DNA of 64,000 nucleotides from an uncultured Blautia sp. (GTDB lineage Bacteria; Bacillota; Clostridia; Lachnospirales; Lachnospiraceae). The notes under the pieces are model-generated. The model was not told the origin of the DNA, ran no database searches, and saw only the letters and a program-made list of their open reading frames with translations. The DNA lies in assembly GCA_900541345.1 (NCBI GenBank), contig UQJE01000001.1, positions 40,852 through 104,851 on the forward strand, read 5' to 3'. Shown here in pieces: positions 44,361 through 53,171 of the stretch. Both the position numbers and the translations under genes were made by a program. Positions within the stretch are counted from its first letter, which is position 1, and each line of letters starts with the position of its first letter.

Positions 44361-45263
44361 TTATGCAAGGAAATTTTTTCCCACAAAGTATCCAAGAACA
44401 AGCACGCCGAGAATAATTCGATACCAGCCAAATGCCTTGAAATCATGTTTCTTTATATAGCCCATAAGGAATTTAATGGCAATAATGGAAACAACGAAAG
44501 ATACAAGGCATCCTACAATGAGGATTATAATTTCTGTTCCTGTAAAAGCAAGACCAAATTTTACCAGTTTCAAAAGACTTGCCCCAAACATAACAGGGAT
44601 TGCAAGGAAAAAGGTAAATTCTGCTGCCACTGTTCTTGAAGTACCTGCCAGAATACCGCCAATGATTGTAGAACCGGAACGTGAAGTTCCCGGAATCACG
44701 GAGAGCACCTGGAATGCACCGATGATCAGCGCCGTTTTAAAAGAAAGATCCTGGAGATTTCTGCAGGATGCCCGCCTTCTTCTGTTATAGTTCTCGATAA
44801 CAATAAACAAAACGCCGTATACAATCAGAGCAATTGCCACTACCACATAGTTATTAAACTTTTCTTCAATTATGTCATTAAACGGCAGGGCAATGATAAT
44901 CGTAGGCAGACATGCGACAAAAATTTTAAACCATAAAATCCATTTCTCCTTATCACAGAACTGCTCTACAAAAAGATACGCCCCTCTTTGTACAGCCGGC
45001 ATCTTATTTGCCATTGCTCTCTGACGTTTTGTAAGCGGCCGGATATAAAAAGGCCACAGTTTATTCCAATATAAAAGAATAACTGCAAAAATAGCGCCCA
45101 ACTGAATGACCACAAAGAAAAGCTCTTTAAATTCCGGCGACACATTCAGCTTAATGAATTCATCCACCAGAATCATGTGTCCGGTGCTGCTGATAGGGAG
45201 CCATTCTGTAATTCCCTCCACAATACCGAGAAAAATTACTTTTAATAATTCGAAAATATCCAT
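44361..45263 (-). CDS. uppP: undecaprenyl-diphosphatase
   Basis: 300-residue membrane phosphatase that recycles the cell-wall lipid carrier, also linked to bacitracin tolerance. Active-site motifs are [14 protein letters not shown] (about 16-29) and PGTSRSGST near residue 190. It has about eight membrane segments. It is slightly longer than the usual 270-280 because of a cytosolic loop around 75-105. GGGG precedes the ATG. Confidence 0.95.
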   Translation of the reverse strand: MDIFELLKVIFLGIVEGITEWLPISSTGHMILVDEFIKLNVSPEFKELFFVVIQLGAIFAVILLYWNKLWPFYIRPLTKRQRAMANKMPAVQRGAYLFVEQFCDKEKWILWFKIFVACLPTIIIALPFNDIIEEKFNNYVVVAIALIVYGVLFIVIENYNRRRRASCRNLQDLSFKTALIIGAFQVLSVIPGTSRSGSTIIGGILAGTSRTVAAEFTFFLAIPVMFGASLLKLVKFGLAFTGTEIIILIVGCLVSFVVSIIAIKFLMGYIKKHDFKAFGWYRIILGVLVLGYFVGKNFLA

Positions 45264-45287
45264 TTTTTCCCCTTTCTGAATATAATT

Positions 45288-45318
45288 GAGGACGGAGCTT
45301 TCAATTTTCCCCGTCCTC
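45288..45318 (-). terminator. hairpin after carB
   Basis: GAGGACGG/CCGTCCTC stem with a loop rich in A; no long T-run follows, so termination strength is uncertain. Confidence 0.55.
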
Positions 45319-45327
45319 TAAATTATA

Positions 45328-48300
45328 TTATCTTTCTGCGATTGTTGCAATATCAATCAGACTCAGGTTATGAAGGTCTGTATTTTCCAGACTCGTCACA
45401 AGTGCTTCTGCTGTATCAAGGCTCGTAAGAACATTGACTCCTGTCTCAATTGCATTTCTTCTGATTAAGAAGCCGTCCTTCTGATGCTCCACTCCCTGCG
45501 GTGGTGTATCAATAACAACGTCAATCTTATGTCCAAGAATCAAATCCATAAGATTCGGTGCAGGCTGTTCCAGCTTATTCGTACGGATCACGCGAATGCC
45601 GTTCTCTTTCAGAACCTTTGCCGTTCCTCTTGTGGCATAAATGCGGTATCCCTGGGCTTCAAAACGTTTTGCTATCGGAACGATGTCCTCTTTATCCTCA
45701 TCTTTTACGGTAATAATCATATTTTTATGCTTTGGAAGGCGGATTCCCGCTCCAAGGAACGCTTTGTAAAGCGCCTCATTAAATGTGGATGCAATTCCAA
45801 GACACTCTCCTGTTGATTTCATCTCCGGTCCAAGGCTTATGTCTGCACCTCTGATTTTTTCAAAGGAGAATACCGGCATTTTAATAGCAATATGCTCTGC
45901 TTCAGGCTGAAGTCCCGGCTCATATCCCATATCCTTTAATTTGTATCCAAGAATCACCTTCGTTGCAAGAGGAACAATCGGGATTCCCGTTACTTTACTG
46001 ATGTACGGAACTGTACGGCTGGAACGAGGATTTACCTCGATTACATATACCTCTTCTCCGCATACAATAAACTGTATGTTGATCATTCCCACTACATGAA
46101 GGGCTTTTGCAAGACGACGTGTATATTCTGCGATGGTTTCCTTTGCAGTCTCACTGATCGTCTGTGCCGGATATACGGAAATACTGTCCCCGGAGTGAAT
46201 TCCTGCACGTTCAATGTGCTCCATAATACCGGGAATCAAAATATCCTCTCCGTCACATACAGCGTCTACCTCGATTTCTTTTCCCATAAGATACTTATCT
46301 ACAAGGATTGGATGCTCCTGTGCAATCTGATTGATGATTCCGATATATTCTTCCACATCTTCATCGCTGACTGCAATTCGCATTCCCTGTCCGCCAAGCA
46401 CGTAGGAAGGACGTACAAGAACAGGGTAACCAAGCTGTGCTGCCGCCTTTTTTGCTTCCTCTGCTGTGAAAACAGTATGTCCCTTTGGTCTTGGAATTTC
46501 GCACTGTTCCAGAATCTGATCAAACAGCTCTCTGTCCTCTGCAGCGTCTACGTCCTCTGCGGAAGTACCAAGGATTTTTACACCCATTTTCATAAGTGCC
46601 TCTGTAAGCTTAATGGCTGTCTGTCCACCGAACTGTACAACTGCGCCGTCCGGTTTCTCCATATTTACCACGTTTTCCACATCTTCCGGAGTCAGCGGCT
46701 CAAAATACAGCTTATCTGCAATATCAAAGTCTGTACTTACTGTTTCCGGGTTGTTATTGATAATTATGGTTTCGTATCCTTCTTTTGCAAATGCCCAGGT
46801 ACAATGTACGGAGCAGAAGTCAAATTCAATCCCCTGACCAATACGAATCGGTCCGGAACCAAGCACAAGAATTTTCTTTTTGCCGGAATCAGAAACAGCC
46901 TCATTTTCTGTTTCCTCATCTCCGTATACGGAATAATAGTAAGGTGTTTCTGCAGCAAACTCTGCCGCACAGGTATCTACCATTTTATAGGCAGCTTTAA
47001 TGCCAAATTCTTTTCGAAGTGTTTTGATTTCTTCTTCTGTTCTTCCGGAAAGAGACGCAATAACAGAATCCGGGAACTCCATTCGTTTTGCTTCCAGAAG
47101 AAGTTCTTTTGTAAGCTCCTGTGTTTTCAGAGACTCTTCCATCTCCACTAAAATAGAAAGCTTATCAATAAACCACAAATCAATCTTTGTAATATCGTGA
47201 AGAATTGCTTCCGGGATTCCCCTTCTTACTGCCTCTGCTATTTTCCAGATTCTTCTGTCGTCTACAACCTTTAAATCCTCTAAAAGTTCTTCATCAGAAA
47301 GCCCTGTAAAATCATATGACATCAGACTGTCTACGTGCTGTTCCAGAGAACGGATGGCTTTCATAAGAGCTCCCTCAAAGTTATGGCAGATGCTCATAAC
47401 TTCTCCTGTTGCTTTCATCTGTGTTGTAAGGGTTCTCTTTGCTGTAATAAATTTATCGAATGGAAGACGGGGAATTTTTACAACGCAGTAATCGAGCATC
47501 GGCTCAAAGCTTGCGTATGTTTTCCCTGTGATCGCGTTTGGAATTTCGTCCAGAGTATATCCCAGAGCAATTTTTGCCGCAACCTTTGCAATGGGGTATC
47601 CTGTTGCCTTACTTGCAAGGGCAGAGGAACGGCTTACTCGTGGATTTACTTCAATTACGCAGTATTCAAAGCTCTCCGGATGGAGCGCATACTGCACATT
47701 ACATCCTCCTGTAATTCCAAGCTCTGTAATAATATTAAGAGCAGAAGTACGAAGCATCTGGTATTCTTTGTCCCCAAGTGTCTGTGACGGAGCTACAACA
47801 ATGGAGTCTCCTGTATGCACACCGACCGGGTCGATATTTTCCATATTGCAGACTGTGATACAGTTTCCTGCACTGTCCCGCATTACCTCATACTCAATTT
47901 CTTTCCAGCCGGCAATACAGCGCTCTACAAGAACCTCTCCTACTCGTGAAAGGCGAAGACCGTTTTCCAGAATTTCGCGAAGCTCAACCTCATTATTTGC
48001 GATTCCGCCGCCGCTTCCTCCAAGTGTGTAAGCAGGACGAAGAACAACCGGGTATCCGATGGTATTTGTAAATAAAACACCGTCTTCCACTGTAGTAACC
48101 ACCTTGGAAGCAGCAACCGGCTCTCCGATTTTTTCCATGGTATCTTTAAATTCCTGACGGTCCTCCGCCTTTTTAATGGTCTCTGCTGTCGTACCAATGA
48201 GGCGCACATTATGTTCTTTTAAGAAGCCTTTTTCCTCAAGCTCCATAGCAAGGTTTAATCCTGCCTGTCCCCCAAGCGTCGGGAGAACACTGTCCGGTTT

Positions 48301-48543
48301 TTCCTTTAAAATAAGCTGTTCTACTACTTCAACTGTAAGAGGCTCAATGTAAACTCGATCCGCAATATCTTTATCTGTCATAATAGTCGCAGGATTTGAA
48401 TTTAAAAGAACTACCTCAAGGCCTTCTTCTTTCAGGGAACGGCATGCCTGTGTTCCTGCATAGTCAAACTCTGCAGCCTGTCCAATGATAATCGGACCGG
48501 AACCAATTACAAGTACTTTTTTTATGTCTTTATTTCTTGGCAT
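45328..48543 (-). CDS. carB: carbamoyl-phosphate synthase large subunit
   Basis: 1071-residue two-half synthase. Each half has an ATP-grasp unit (first KKVLVIGSGPIIIGQAAEFD, second KKILVLGSGPIRIGQGIEFD). The C-terminal MGS-like allosteric domain covers about 935-1071. Makes carbamoyl phosphate for arginine and pyrimidine synthesis with CarA. Its ATG shares one base with the carA stop. Long antisense frames across this gene are codon-bias shadows. Confidence 0.98.
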   Translation of the reverse strand: MPRNKDIKKVLVIGSGPIIIGQAAEFDYAGTQACRSLKEEGLEVVLLNSNPATIMTDKDIADRVYIEPLTVEVVEQLILKEKPDSVLPTLGGQAGLNLAMELEEKGFLKEHNVRLIGTTAETIKKAEDRQEFKDTMEKIGEPVAASKVVTTVEDGVLFTNTIGYPVVLRPAYTLGGSGGGIANNEVELREILENGLRLSRVGEVLVERCIAGWKEIEYEVMRDSAGNCITVCNMENIDPVGVHTGDSIVVAPSQTLGDKEYQMLRTSALNIITELGITGGCNVQYALHPESFEYCVIEVNPRVSRSSALASKATGYPIAKVAAKIALGYTLDEIPNAITGKTYASFEPMLDYCVVKIPRLPFDKFITAKRTLTTQMKATGEVMSICHNFEGALMKAIRSLEQHVDSLMSYDFTGLSDEELLEDLKVVDDRRIWKIAEAVRRGIPEAILHDITKIDLWFIDKLSILVEMEESLKTQELTKELLLEAKRMEFPDSVIASLSGRTEEEIKTLRKEFGIKAAYKMVDTCAAEFAAETPYYYSVYGDEETENEAVSDSGKKKILVLGSGPIRIGQGIEFDFCSVHCTWAFAKEGYETIIINNNPETVSTDFDIADKLYFEPLTPEDVENVVNMEKPDGAVVQFGGQTAIKLTEALMKMGVKILGTSAEDVDAAEDRELFDQILEQCEIPRPKGHTVFTAEEAKKAAAQLGYPVLVRPSYVLGGQGMRIAVSDEDVEEYIGIINQIAQEHPILVDKYLMGKEIEVDAVCDGEDILIPGIMEHIERAGIHSGDSISVYPAQTISETAKETIAEYTRRLAKALHVVGMINIQFIVCGEEVYVIEVNPRSSRTVPYISKVTGIPIVPLATKVILGYKLKDMGYEPGLQPEAEHIAIKMPVFSFEKIRGADISLGPEMKSTGECLGIASTFNEALYKAFLGAGIRLPKHKNMIITVKDEDKEDIVPIAKRFEAQGYRIYATRGTAKVLKENGIRVIRTNKLEQPAPNLMDLILGHKIDVVIDTPPQGVEHQKDGFLIRRNAIETGVNVLTSLDTAEALVTSLENTDLHNLSLIDIATIAER

Positions 48544-49619
48544 TATTTTTCCCCTCCCATCATTTTCATAAAGCGGTCAAATAAGTATCCGGAATCAAGC
48601 GGGCCGGGACACGCTTCCGGATGGAACTGCACGGTAAAGATGTTTTTACCTTCATAAGCCATTCCCTCGTTTGTTCCATCGTTTACGTTCACAAAAGCCG
48701 GACGGGCAATGTGTTTTTCCTCAAGTCCTTTTGCGTCTACTACATATCCGTGATTCTGGGAAGAAATATAAACTCTTCCTGTTTCCAGATCTTTTACAGG
48801 ATGGTTGCCTCCTCTGTGTCCGTATTTCATCTTATGAGTGTCACCGCCTGTTGCAAGAGCCATAAGCTGATGTCCGAGACAGATTGCAAAAATCGGCACA
48901 TCGGAATCGTAAAGTTTTTTTACTTCCTTTATAATAGAAGTACATTCCTTCGGATCTCCAGGGCCATTGCTTAACATAATGCCATCCGGATTATCTTTTA
49001 AAATTTCCTCTGCTGTTGTAAGCGCCGGATAAATGGTTACCTGACAGCCTCTTTCATTTAAGGAGCGGGCAATATTTCTCTTTGCCCCGAAGTCCATAAG
49101 TGCAACCTTCGGACCGTTTCCTTTTAATATTTCTTTTTCCCGGCAAGTTACTTTCTCTACCACCTTTCCGGTTGTATATGCTTTTAATCTGGGGAGAATT
49201 GCATCTAAATCATAATTTTCATTGACTGTGATCATACCATTCATTGTTCCCTTCTCCCGAAGGATTCTGGTAAGTGCTCTTGTATCAATCCCTGCAATTC
49301 CGGGAATGTCATGCTTTGTCAGAAAATGCTGAATGGTATCTACGCTTCTGAAATTGCTCGGAACGCGTGAAAGTTCCCGCACAATAAAAGCGTCAATCCA
49401 CGGTTTCCCGGACTCCTGGTCATCATAGCAGATTCCGTAATTTCCTATTAAAGGATATGTCATGCAGACTGCCTGTCCTGCATAAGAAGGGTCTGTCATT
49501 ACTTCCAGATAACCGGTCATAGAAGTGTTAAAGACAATTTCGCTGATGACTTCTCTTGTTGAACCAATACTTTTTCCTGTAAATACATGGCCATCTTCTA
49601 ATATCAGAAATGCTTTCAT
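48543..49619 (-). CDS. carA: carbamoyl-phosphate synthase small subunit
   Basis: 358-residue glutamine amidotransferase subunit. N-terminal LEDGHVFTGKSIG; class I GATase triad with Cys in FAICLGHQLM (near 245) and His/Glu in QFHPEACPGP. First gene of carAB behind a promoter and a leader of about 165 nt with two hairpins. No PyrR-type element was recognised. Confidence 0.98.
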   Translation of the reverse strand: MKAFLILEDGHVFTGKSIGSTREVISEIVFNTSMTGYLEVMTDPSYAGQAVCMTYPLIGNYGICYDDQESGKPWIDAFIVRELSRVPSNFRSVDTIQHFLTKHDIPGIAGIDTRALTRILREKGTMNGMITVNENYDLDAILPRLKAYTTGKVVEKVTCREKEILKGNGPKVALMDFGAKRNIARSLNERGCQVTIYPALTTAEEILKDNPDGIMLSNGPGDPKECTSIIKEVKKLYDSDVPIFAICLGHQLMALATGGDTHKMKYGHRGGNHPVKDLETGRVYISSQNHGYVVDAKGLEEKHIARPAFVNVNDGTNEGMAYEGKNIFTVQFHPEACPGPLDSGYLFDRFMKMMGGEK

Positions 49620-49636
49620 ACAATCTCCCTTTCTCT

Positions 49637-49790
49637 TTAAATTTTAGATGCCTTTATGACCCGCCCCGAAATTCGAATAAAGTTGGGCATATGCTCCACG
49701 ATATTCGAATGCGGGGCAGAATTGTGAGAGCACAAAGTGCGGAACAATTCGTCTGGCATTTTTCACTGTATTATTTTATCCTAAATCTTC
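49637..49790 (-). ncRNA. structured leader of carAB (candidate regulatory RNA or palindromic repeat)
   Basis: Two successive hairpins. The first transcribed is GAATTGT...ACAATTC with inner GCAC/GTGC (49719-49750). The second is a long stem, 49663-49679 with 49702-49717, built from GCCCCG and ATTCGAATA blocks. A 40-codon frame (49637-49759, MPDELFRTLC...) spans them but lacks a ribosome binding site. It could be an attenuator or a dispersed palindromic unit. Confidence 0.45.
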
Positions 49791-49793
49791 AAA

Positions 49794-49822
49794 ATTGTAT
49801 CACAAGAGCATTTGTTTGGCAA
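49794..49822 (-). promoter_or_regulatory. promoter of carAB
   Basis: -35 TTGCCA (49817-49822), 17-bp spacer, -10 TACAAT (49794-49799) on the minus strand. Confidence 0.7.
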
Positions 49823-49863
49823 TAATTTTTTTCCTAAAAATAATTGCATAGCTCAAACTTTTT

Positions 49864-51162
49864 TTAATCTTTTATCGTTATTACTGCTGCTTTTATTTTA
49901 TTCTCTTCCATCTCTATTTCCCGGATCAAAAGTCCGCATATCTCCAGATTCAAGTTATTTCCCTGTTCAGGTATGTGCTGCAAAGTATGAAAAACAAGCC
50001 CATTAAATGTTTCGTATTCGTCCCACGGAAGGGAAATGCCCAGTGTTTTGGAAACCTCTTCAAGTTCGGCGCTGCCCGGTATTTTCCATAAACCTTCTTC
50101 AAGTTTTTCTATTTTCTCTTCCTCTTTTTCTGTCTCCAGATCTCCCACAAGCTGCTCTACAAGGTCGTTAATCGTGATAATTCCGGCAACTCCGCCATAT
50201 TCGTCCAACACAACTGCAAATACTGTTTTTTCTTTTTTCATATTTCGGAATAAGTCGTCTGCTTTTATGGTGTCCGGCACAAAATACGCAGAACTTACCG
50301 CATACTTCATCACCTGCTCTCTGTCCTTATTTTCCAGACGAAAATAGTCCTTTGCATTTAAAATTCCAATGATTTTATCTGCAGAGCCATCACACACCGG
50401 ATAAAAAGTATGTCTTGTCCGGAAAATAATTTCCTTCCACTCCTCCATAGAATCTTCCATATCCAGCATTACTACCTCTGTTCTGTGTGTGAGGATTTCT
50501 TCTGCTGAAATATCGTCAAATTCAAATACATTCTGTATAAACTCTCTCTCCTGATGGTCAATGGTTCCCTTCTCACTTCCCGCATCTACCATCATTCGAA
50601 TTTCCTCTTCGCTGACATTTTCATCTTCTGCATCCGGGTCTATTCCACACAGACGCAGCACAGAATTTGTAGAAAAAGTAAGGAAGTTCACAAGAGGCGC
50701 AAAGAAACGCGCAATCACCGTAAGCATTCCCGAAATTCCAAGAGCCAGTGGCTCTGCCTTTCTCATTGCAATCTGTTTTGGAACAAGCTCTCCAAATACA
50801 AGAGTAAAATAAGAAAGGACAAGAGTAATCAAAATAACAACAATAGAATCAAGAGCACTCTCCGGCACGGGTATACCCAGTCCCAGGAGCCAATCTACAA
50901 GGATCCCTGAAAAGTTTTCTGCAGCAAAGGCACTGCCCAGAAATCCGGAAAGTGTAATTGCAATCTGAATCGTTGCCAGGAAACGTGCCGGCTGTTTTGT
51001 CAGACTTAAAAGCCGGGCTGCGCGCTTATCCCCGTTTCCCGCCATTTTCTCCATTTTGCTGTCATTTACGGAAATAACTGCTATTTCCGCACTGGCAAAC
51101 ACAGCGTTTAATCCAATTAAAACAATTTGCAGTAAAATAATAAATAAAATTGACTGTTCCAA
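49864..51162 (-). CDS. CNNM/CorC (hemolysin-family) membrane protein, putative Mg2+ transporter
   Basis: 432 residues: DUF21/CNNM membrane domain (about 1-195, with GAVFASAEIAVISVN-like start region and FGELVPKQIA), two CBS domains (about 210-335; VCDGSADKIIGILNAKD, FAVVLDEYGGVAGIITINDL) and a C-terminal CorC_HlyC domain (about 350-425). Homologues move Mg2+ or Co2+. The start is TTG at 51162, supported by AGGAGG eight bases upstream; no ATG fits. It has its own promoter, leader ORF and attenuator-like hairpin. Confidence 0.9.
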   Translation of the reverse strand: MEQSILFIILLQIVLIGLNAVFASAEIAVISVNDSKMEKMAGNGDKRAARLLSLTKQPARFLATIQIAITLSGFLGSAFAAENFSGILVDWLLGLGIPVPESALDSIVVILITLVLSYFTLVFGELVPKQIAMRKAEPLALGISGMLTVIARFFAPLVNFLTFSTNSVLRLCGIDPDAEDENVSEEEIRMMVDAGSEKGTIDHQEREFIQNVFEFDDISAEEILTHRTEVVMLDMEDSMEEWKEIIFRTRHTFYPVCDGSADKIIGILNAKDYFRLENKDREQVMKYAVSSAYFVPDTIKADDLFRNMKKEKTVFAVVLDEYGGVAGIITINDLVEQLVGDLETEKEEEKIEKLEEGLWKIPGSAELEEVSKTLGISLPWDEYETFNGLVFHTLQHIPEQGNNLNLEICGLLIREIEMEENKIKAAVITIKD

Positions 51163-51238
51163 AATGATGCCTCCTGAAATATATCTGATTTTCTAATGAT
51201 AATAATTGTAATAAAAACACAAAAAGCACAGCCTATTC
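51163..51238 (-). other. leader segment between small ORF and CNNM gene
   Basis: AT-rich stretch holding the T-run of the attenuator hairpin, then the AGGAGG of the CNNM gene. No further gene is seen. Confidence 0.5.
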
Positions 51239-51263
51239 CTACTCACGTAAGTATAGACCATGC
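51213..51263 (-). terminator. terminator-like attenuator overlapping the CNNM leader ORF end
   Basis: About 17-bp stem, GCATGGTCTATACTTAC with GTAGGAATAGGCTGTGC (several G-U pairs, one mismatch), followed on the minus strand by TTTTTGTGTTTTT. The 5' arm comprises the last codons of the leader ORF, so a ribosome finishing that ORF would open the hairpin. Confidence 0.6.
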
Positions 51264-51328
51264 CCTATCCAATCAGACAAATGATATATGAGACACTGAT
51301 TTCCCTCAGCACTGTCGTCTTCGTCCAT
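51239..51328 (-). CDS. 29-codon acidic leader peptide upstream of the CNNM gene (putative)
   Basis: Encodes a peptide starting MDEDDSAEGNQ and ending GHGLYLRE. AAAGGGGA lies 13 bases before the ATG. It begins about 31 nt after the predicted transcription start and overlaps the attenuator hairpin. The very acidic first residues are the feature shared with the mgtE leader ORF. Function is inferred. Confidence 0.5.
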   Translation of the reverse strand: MDEDDSAEGNQCLIYHLSDWIGHGLYLRE

Positions 51329-51365
51329 TTGTTATGTCTGTTCCCCTTTCAGTAAAATTGCTTTT

Positions 51366-51394
51366 ATATTATCAGAAATACGGAAATTTGTAAA
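51366..51394 (-). promoter_or_regulatory. promoter of the CNNM leader transcript
   Basis: -35 TTTACA (51389-51394), 17-bp spacer, -10 TAATAT (51366-51371) on the minus strand; start near 51359. Confidence 0.65.
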
Positions 51395-51514
51395 TGAGAA
51401 CTTTTACTGTGAAATGTAAATTGAAATGAAATCAAGATTCCGGAACCTGCTGGTGTTCTTGCTGCAAAATATATGTTACGAAGCAACATCTTCTTCTGCA
51501 AGGCAAAAAAATAA

Positions 51515-51598
51515 TGCAGGAGATGGGACTTGAACCCACACGATATTGCTACCACAGGCACCTGAAGCCTGCGCGTCTGCCAATTCCGCCACTCCTGC
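51515..51598 (-). tRNA. tRNA-Leu (anticodon CAG)
   Basis: 84-nt class II tRNA. Acceptor GCAGGAG pairs with CTCCTGC, anticodon stem CAGGC/GCCTG encloses loop TTCAGGT (anticodon CAG, reads CUG), there is a long variable arm and the T-loop GGTTCAAGTCCC. The 3' CCA is not encoded. A T-run follows. Confidence 0.95.
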
Positions 51599-51877
51599 AT
51601 TTCTTATGTTCGCCGCTGTTCGCGACTGCCTAATTATAATACCGCACTTCCATATAAAAGTCAATACCTTTTTTCGATTTTTTTTATTTTTTTCGTACTA
51701 TTTTTTCATATTTTTTCTATACTTATTTTTCGATATTTTCACAGGCTGTTTATGGCATTTCCTACATGACGGTGTTATAATGAATTTATTCCATTAATCA
51801 CATTTTGCTCTGAGATTTTCATCTTCCCCAATAGAGATCTATATAAAAATTTAACTTATCCACGAAAGGAGATTTTT

Positions 51878-52333
51878 ATGATTTTTGATTCTTTAAAAAA
51901 CAAAGACAATTACAGGGATTTCCCTCTTCTGTACGAGGCGCTCTGTTATCTCAGCACCTTAAAAGAAGGCGAACTGCCCCCCGCCAACACCGTTTTAAAA
52001 GAAGGGGTTCTTTTCTGCAATCCTGTTTCTCTTACCACAAAACCGGAAGAACAGTGCATATATGAAGCGCACCGCCGCTACATTGATCTTCACTACACAG
52101 TCTCAGGAACAGAGCGCATTGCCACGGCTGACACAGACAGTCTTACCGTCTCCACCCCTTATGATGCACAAAAAGACATTGAATTTCTTACTGGAAAAGC
52201 AGACGGCTGTTACGATGTCAAACCAGGACAGTTTCTTGTATGCTTTCCAAATGACGCCCACAAAGTTGCCATGATGACAGAGGCGCCTGCTGCCGTGTCC
52301 AAGGTTGTATTTAAAATTGCAGTAAAAGCCTGA
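51878..52333 (+). CDS. YhcH/YjgK/YiaL family protein
   Basis: 151-residue cupin-like protein of the EbgC/YiaL family, often tied to sialic acid or beta-galactoside catabolism. Family features: the EAHRRYIDLHYTVSGTERI stretch in the middle and GQFLVCFPNDAHK near the end with putative metal-binding His. AAAGGAG precedes the ATG. No sugar catabolic genes adjoin it, so its substrate is open. The 279 bases upstream hold only AT-rich DNA after tRNA-Leu. Confidence 0.9.
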   Translation: MIFDSLKNKDNYRDFPLLYEALCYLSTLKEGELPPANTVLKEGVLFCNPVSLTTKPEEQCIYEAHRRYIDLHYTVSGTERIATADTDSLTVSTPYDAQKDIEFLTGKADGCYDVKPGQFLVCFPNDAHKVAMMTEAPAAVSKVVFKIAVKA

Positions 52334-52359
52334 TATTGGGTTAGAGAAAAGGGACCTGT

Positions 52360-53166
52360 TTAATGGTTCCTTTCGCTTAACCGCCTCAAAATTTCTTCCG
52401 TTGTTATATGCAGACACTCCGGAATATCCCTGCGTATGGAAACAACTGCCTGAAAAGAATTTTCCGGCATTTCTTCTCTCTCAAACTCCGGCACAGGAAT
52501 GCCAAGCTTTCCACATACATCTTTTTCAAATTCAAAATAATCCACACAGTCTGTACTACCCACATGGAAAACTCCTGTCATATTATGCTCCAGAACATAG
52601 TCTGCATAATCTCCTATCTGCTCTGCCCAGGTAATGTTCACAGAAAGTCCCGGATATGTATGAACTTTTTCTCCGAAACAGCTACATTGTTTTAACTTGT
52701 GAAGTCTTGGACATTCCCGGTCCCACACAGCAGACAGACGGAAAATAACGAGCTGCTCTGAAATCTTATCCTGAAGCATACATTCACAGTTTCTCTTAAA
52801 AATGCCATAATCTGATTCCGGAACAGGCACGTCCTCCTCTGTCCACGGCTTACTCAAATCCCCATCAAACACATTAGAAGTAGACATAAAAAGAAGCCTT
52901 TTCTTTTTTCCGGATAGCCACTGTGCTATTTTTTCATGAAACACCATCTGTTTCTGAAATTCTCCGCAGACAGATGAAATCACTATGTCTGGATTTTCCA
53001 GCTCCAGCACCTTTTCCAGAAGTTCTGCCTCCTCTATTCCCAGCTTCCAGCCATGTTCCGGTTTTTGATGCCCTGCTGTACGCACTATCTCATACTGCTT
53101 CCCAAGTTTTCGGTAAATGGCATCTCCTACAAGCCCCGTTCCCCCAAGAAGTAATATTTTCTTCAT
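52360..53166 (-). CDS. RmlD-like NAD(P)-dependent sugar-nucleotide reductase
   Basis: 268-residue short-chain dehydrogenase of the dTDP-4-dehydrorhamnose reductase (RmlD) type. N-terminal KILLLGGTGLVGDAIYRKL gives the dinucleotide fold. STSNVFDGD and YGIFKRNCE supply the Ser/Thr and Tyr-x3-Lys catalytic positions. No other rhamnose genes are nearby, so the substrate is not certain. It lies five bases after the S66 peptidase gene, implying one transcript. Confidence 0.8.
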   Translation of the reverse strand: MKKILLLGGTGLVGDAIYRKLGKQYEIVRTAGHQKPEHGWKLGIEEAELLEKVLELENPDIVISSVCGEFQKQMVFHEKIAQWLSGKKKRLLFMSTSNVFDGDLSKPWTEEDVPVPESDYGIFKRNCECMLQDKISEQLVIFRLSAVWDRECPRLHKLKQCSCFGEKVHTYPGLSVNITWAEQIGDYADYVLEHNMTGVFHVGSTDCVDYFEFEKDVCGKLGIPVPEFEREEMPENSFQAVVSIRRDIPECLHITTEEILRRLSERNH

Positions 53167-53171
53167 ACTGT

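Noticed and set aside
46096..47151. 351-codon open frame antisense to carB
   Set aside because: It lies fully inside the conserved carB coding sequence, has a Cys/Phe-rich composition typical of antisense frames and no ribosome binding site.
49637..49759. 40-codon ORF in the carAB leader as a real protein
   Set aside because: No ribosome binding site and the sequence is explained by two hairpins; kept only as a leader or repeat feature.
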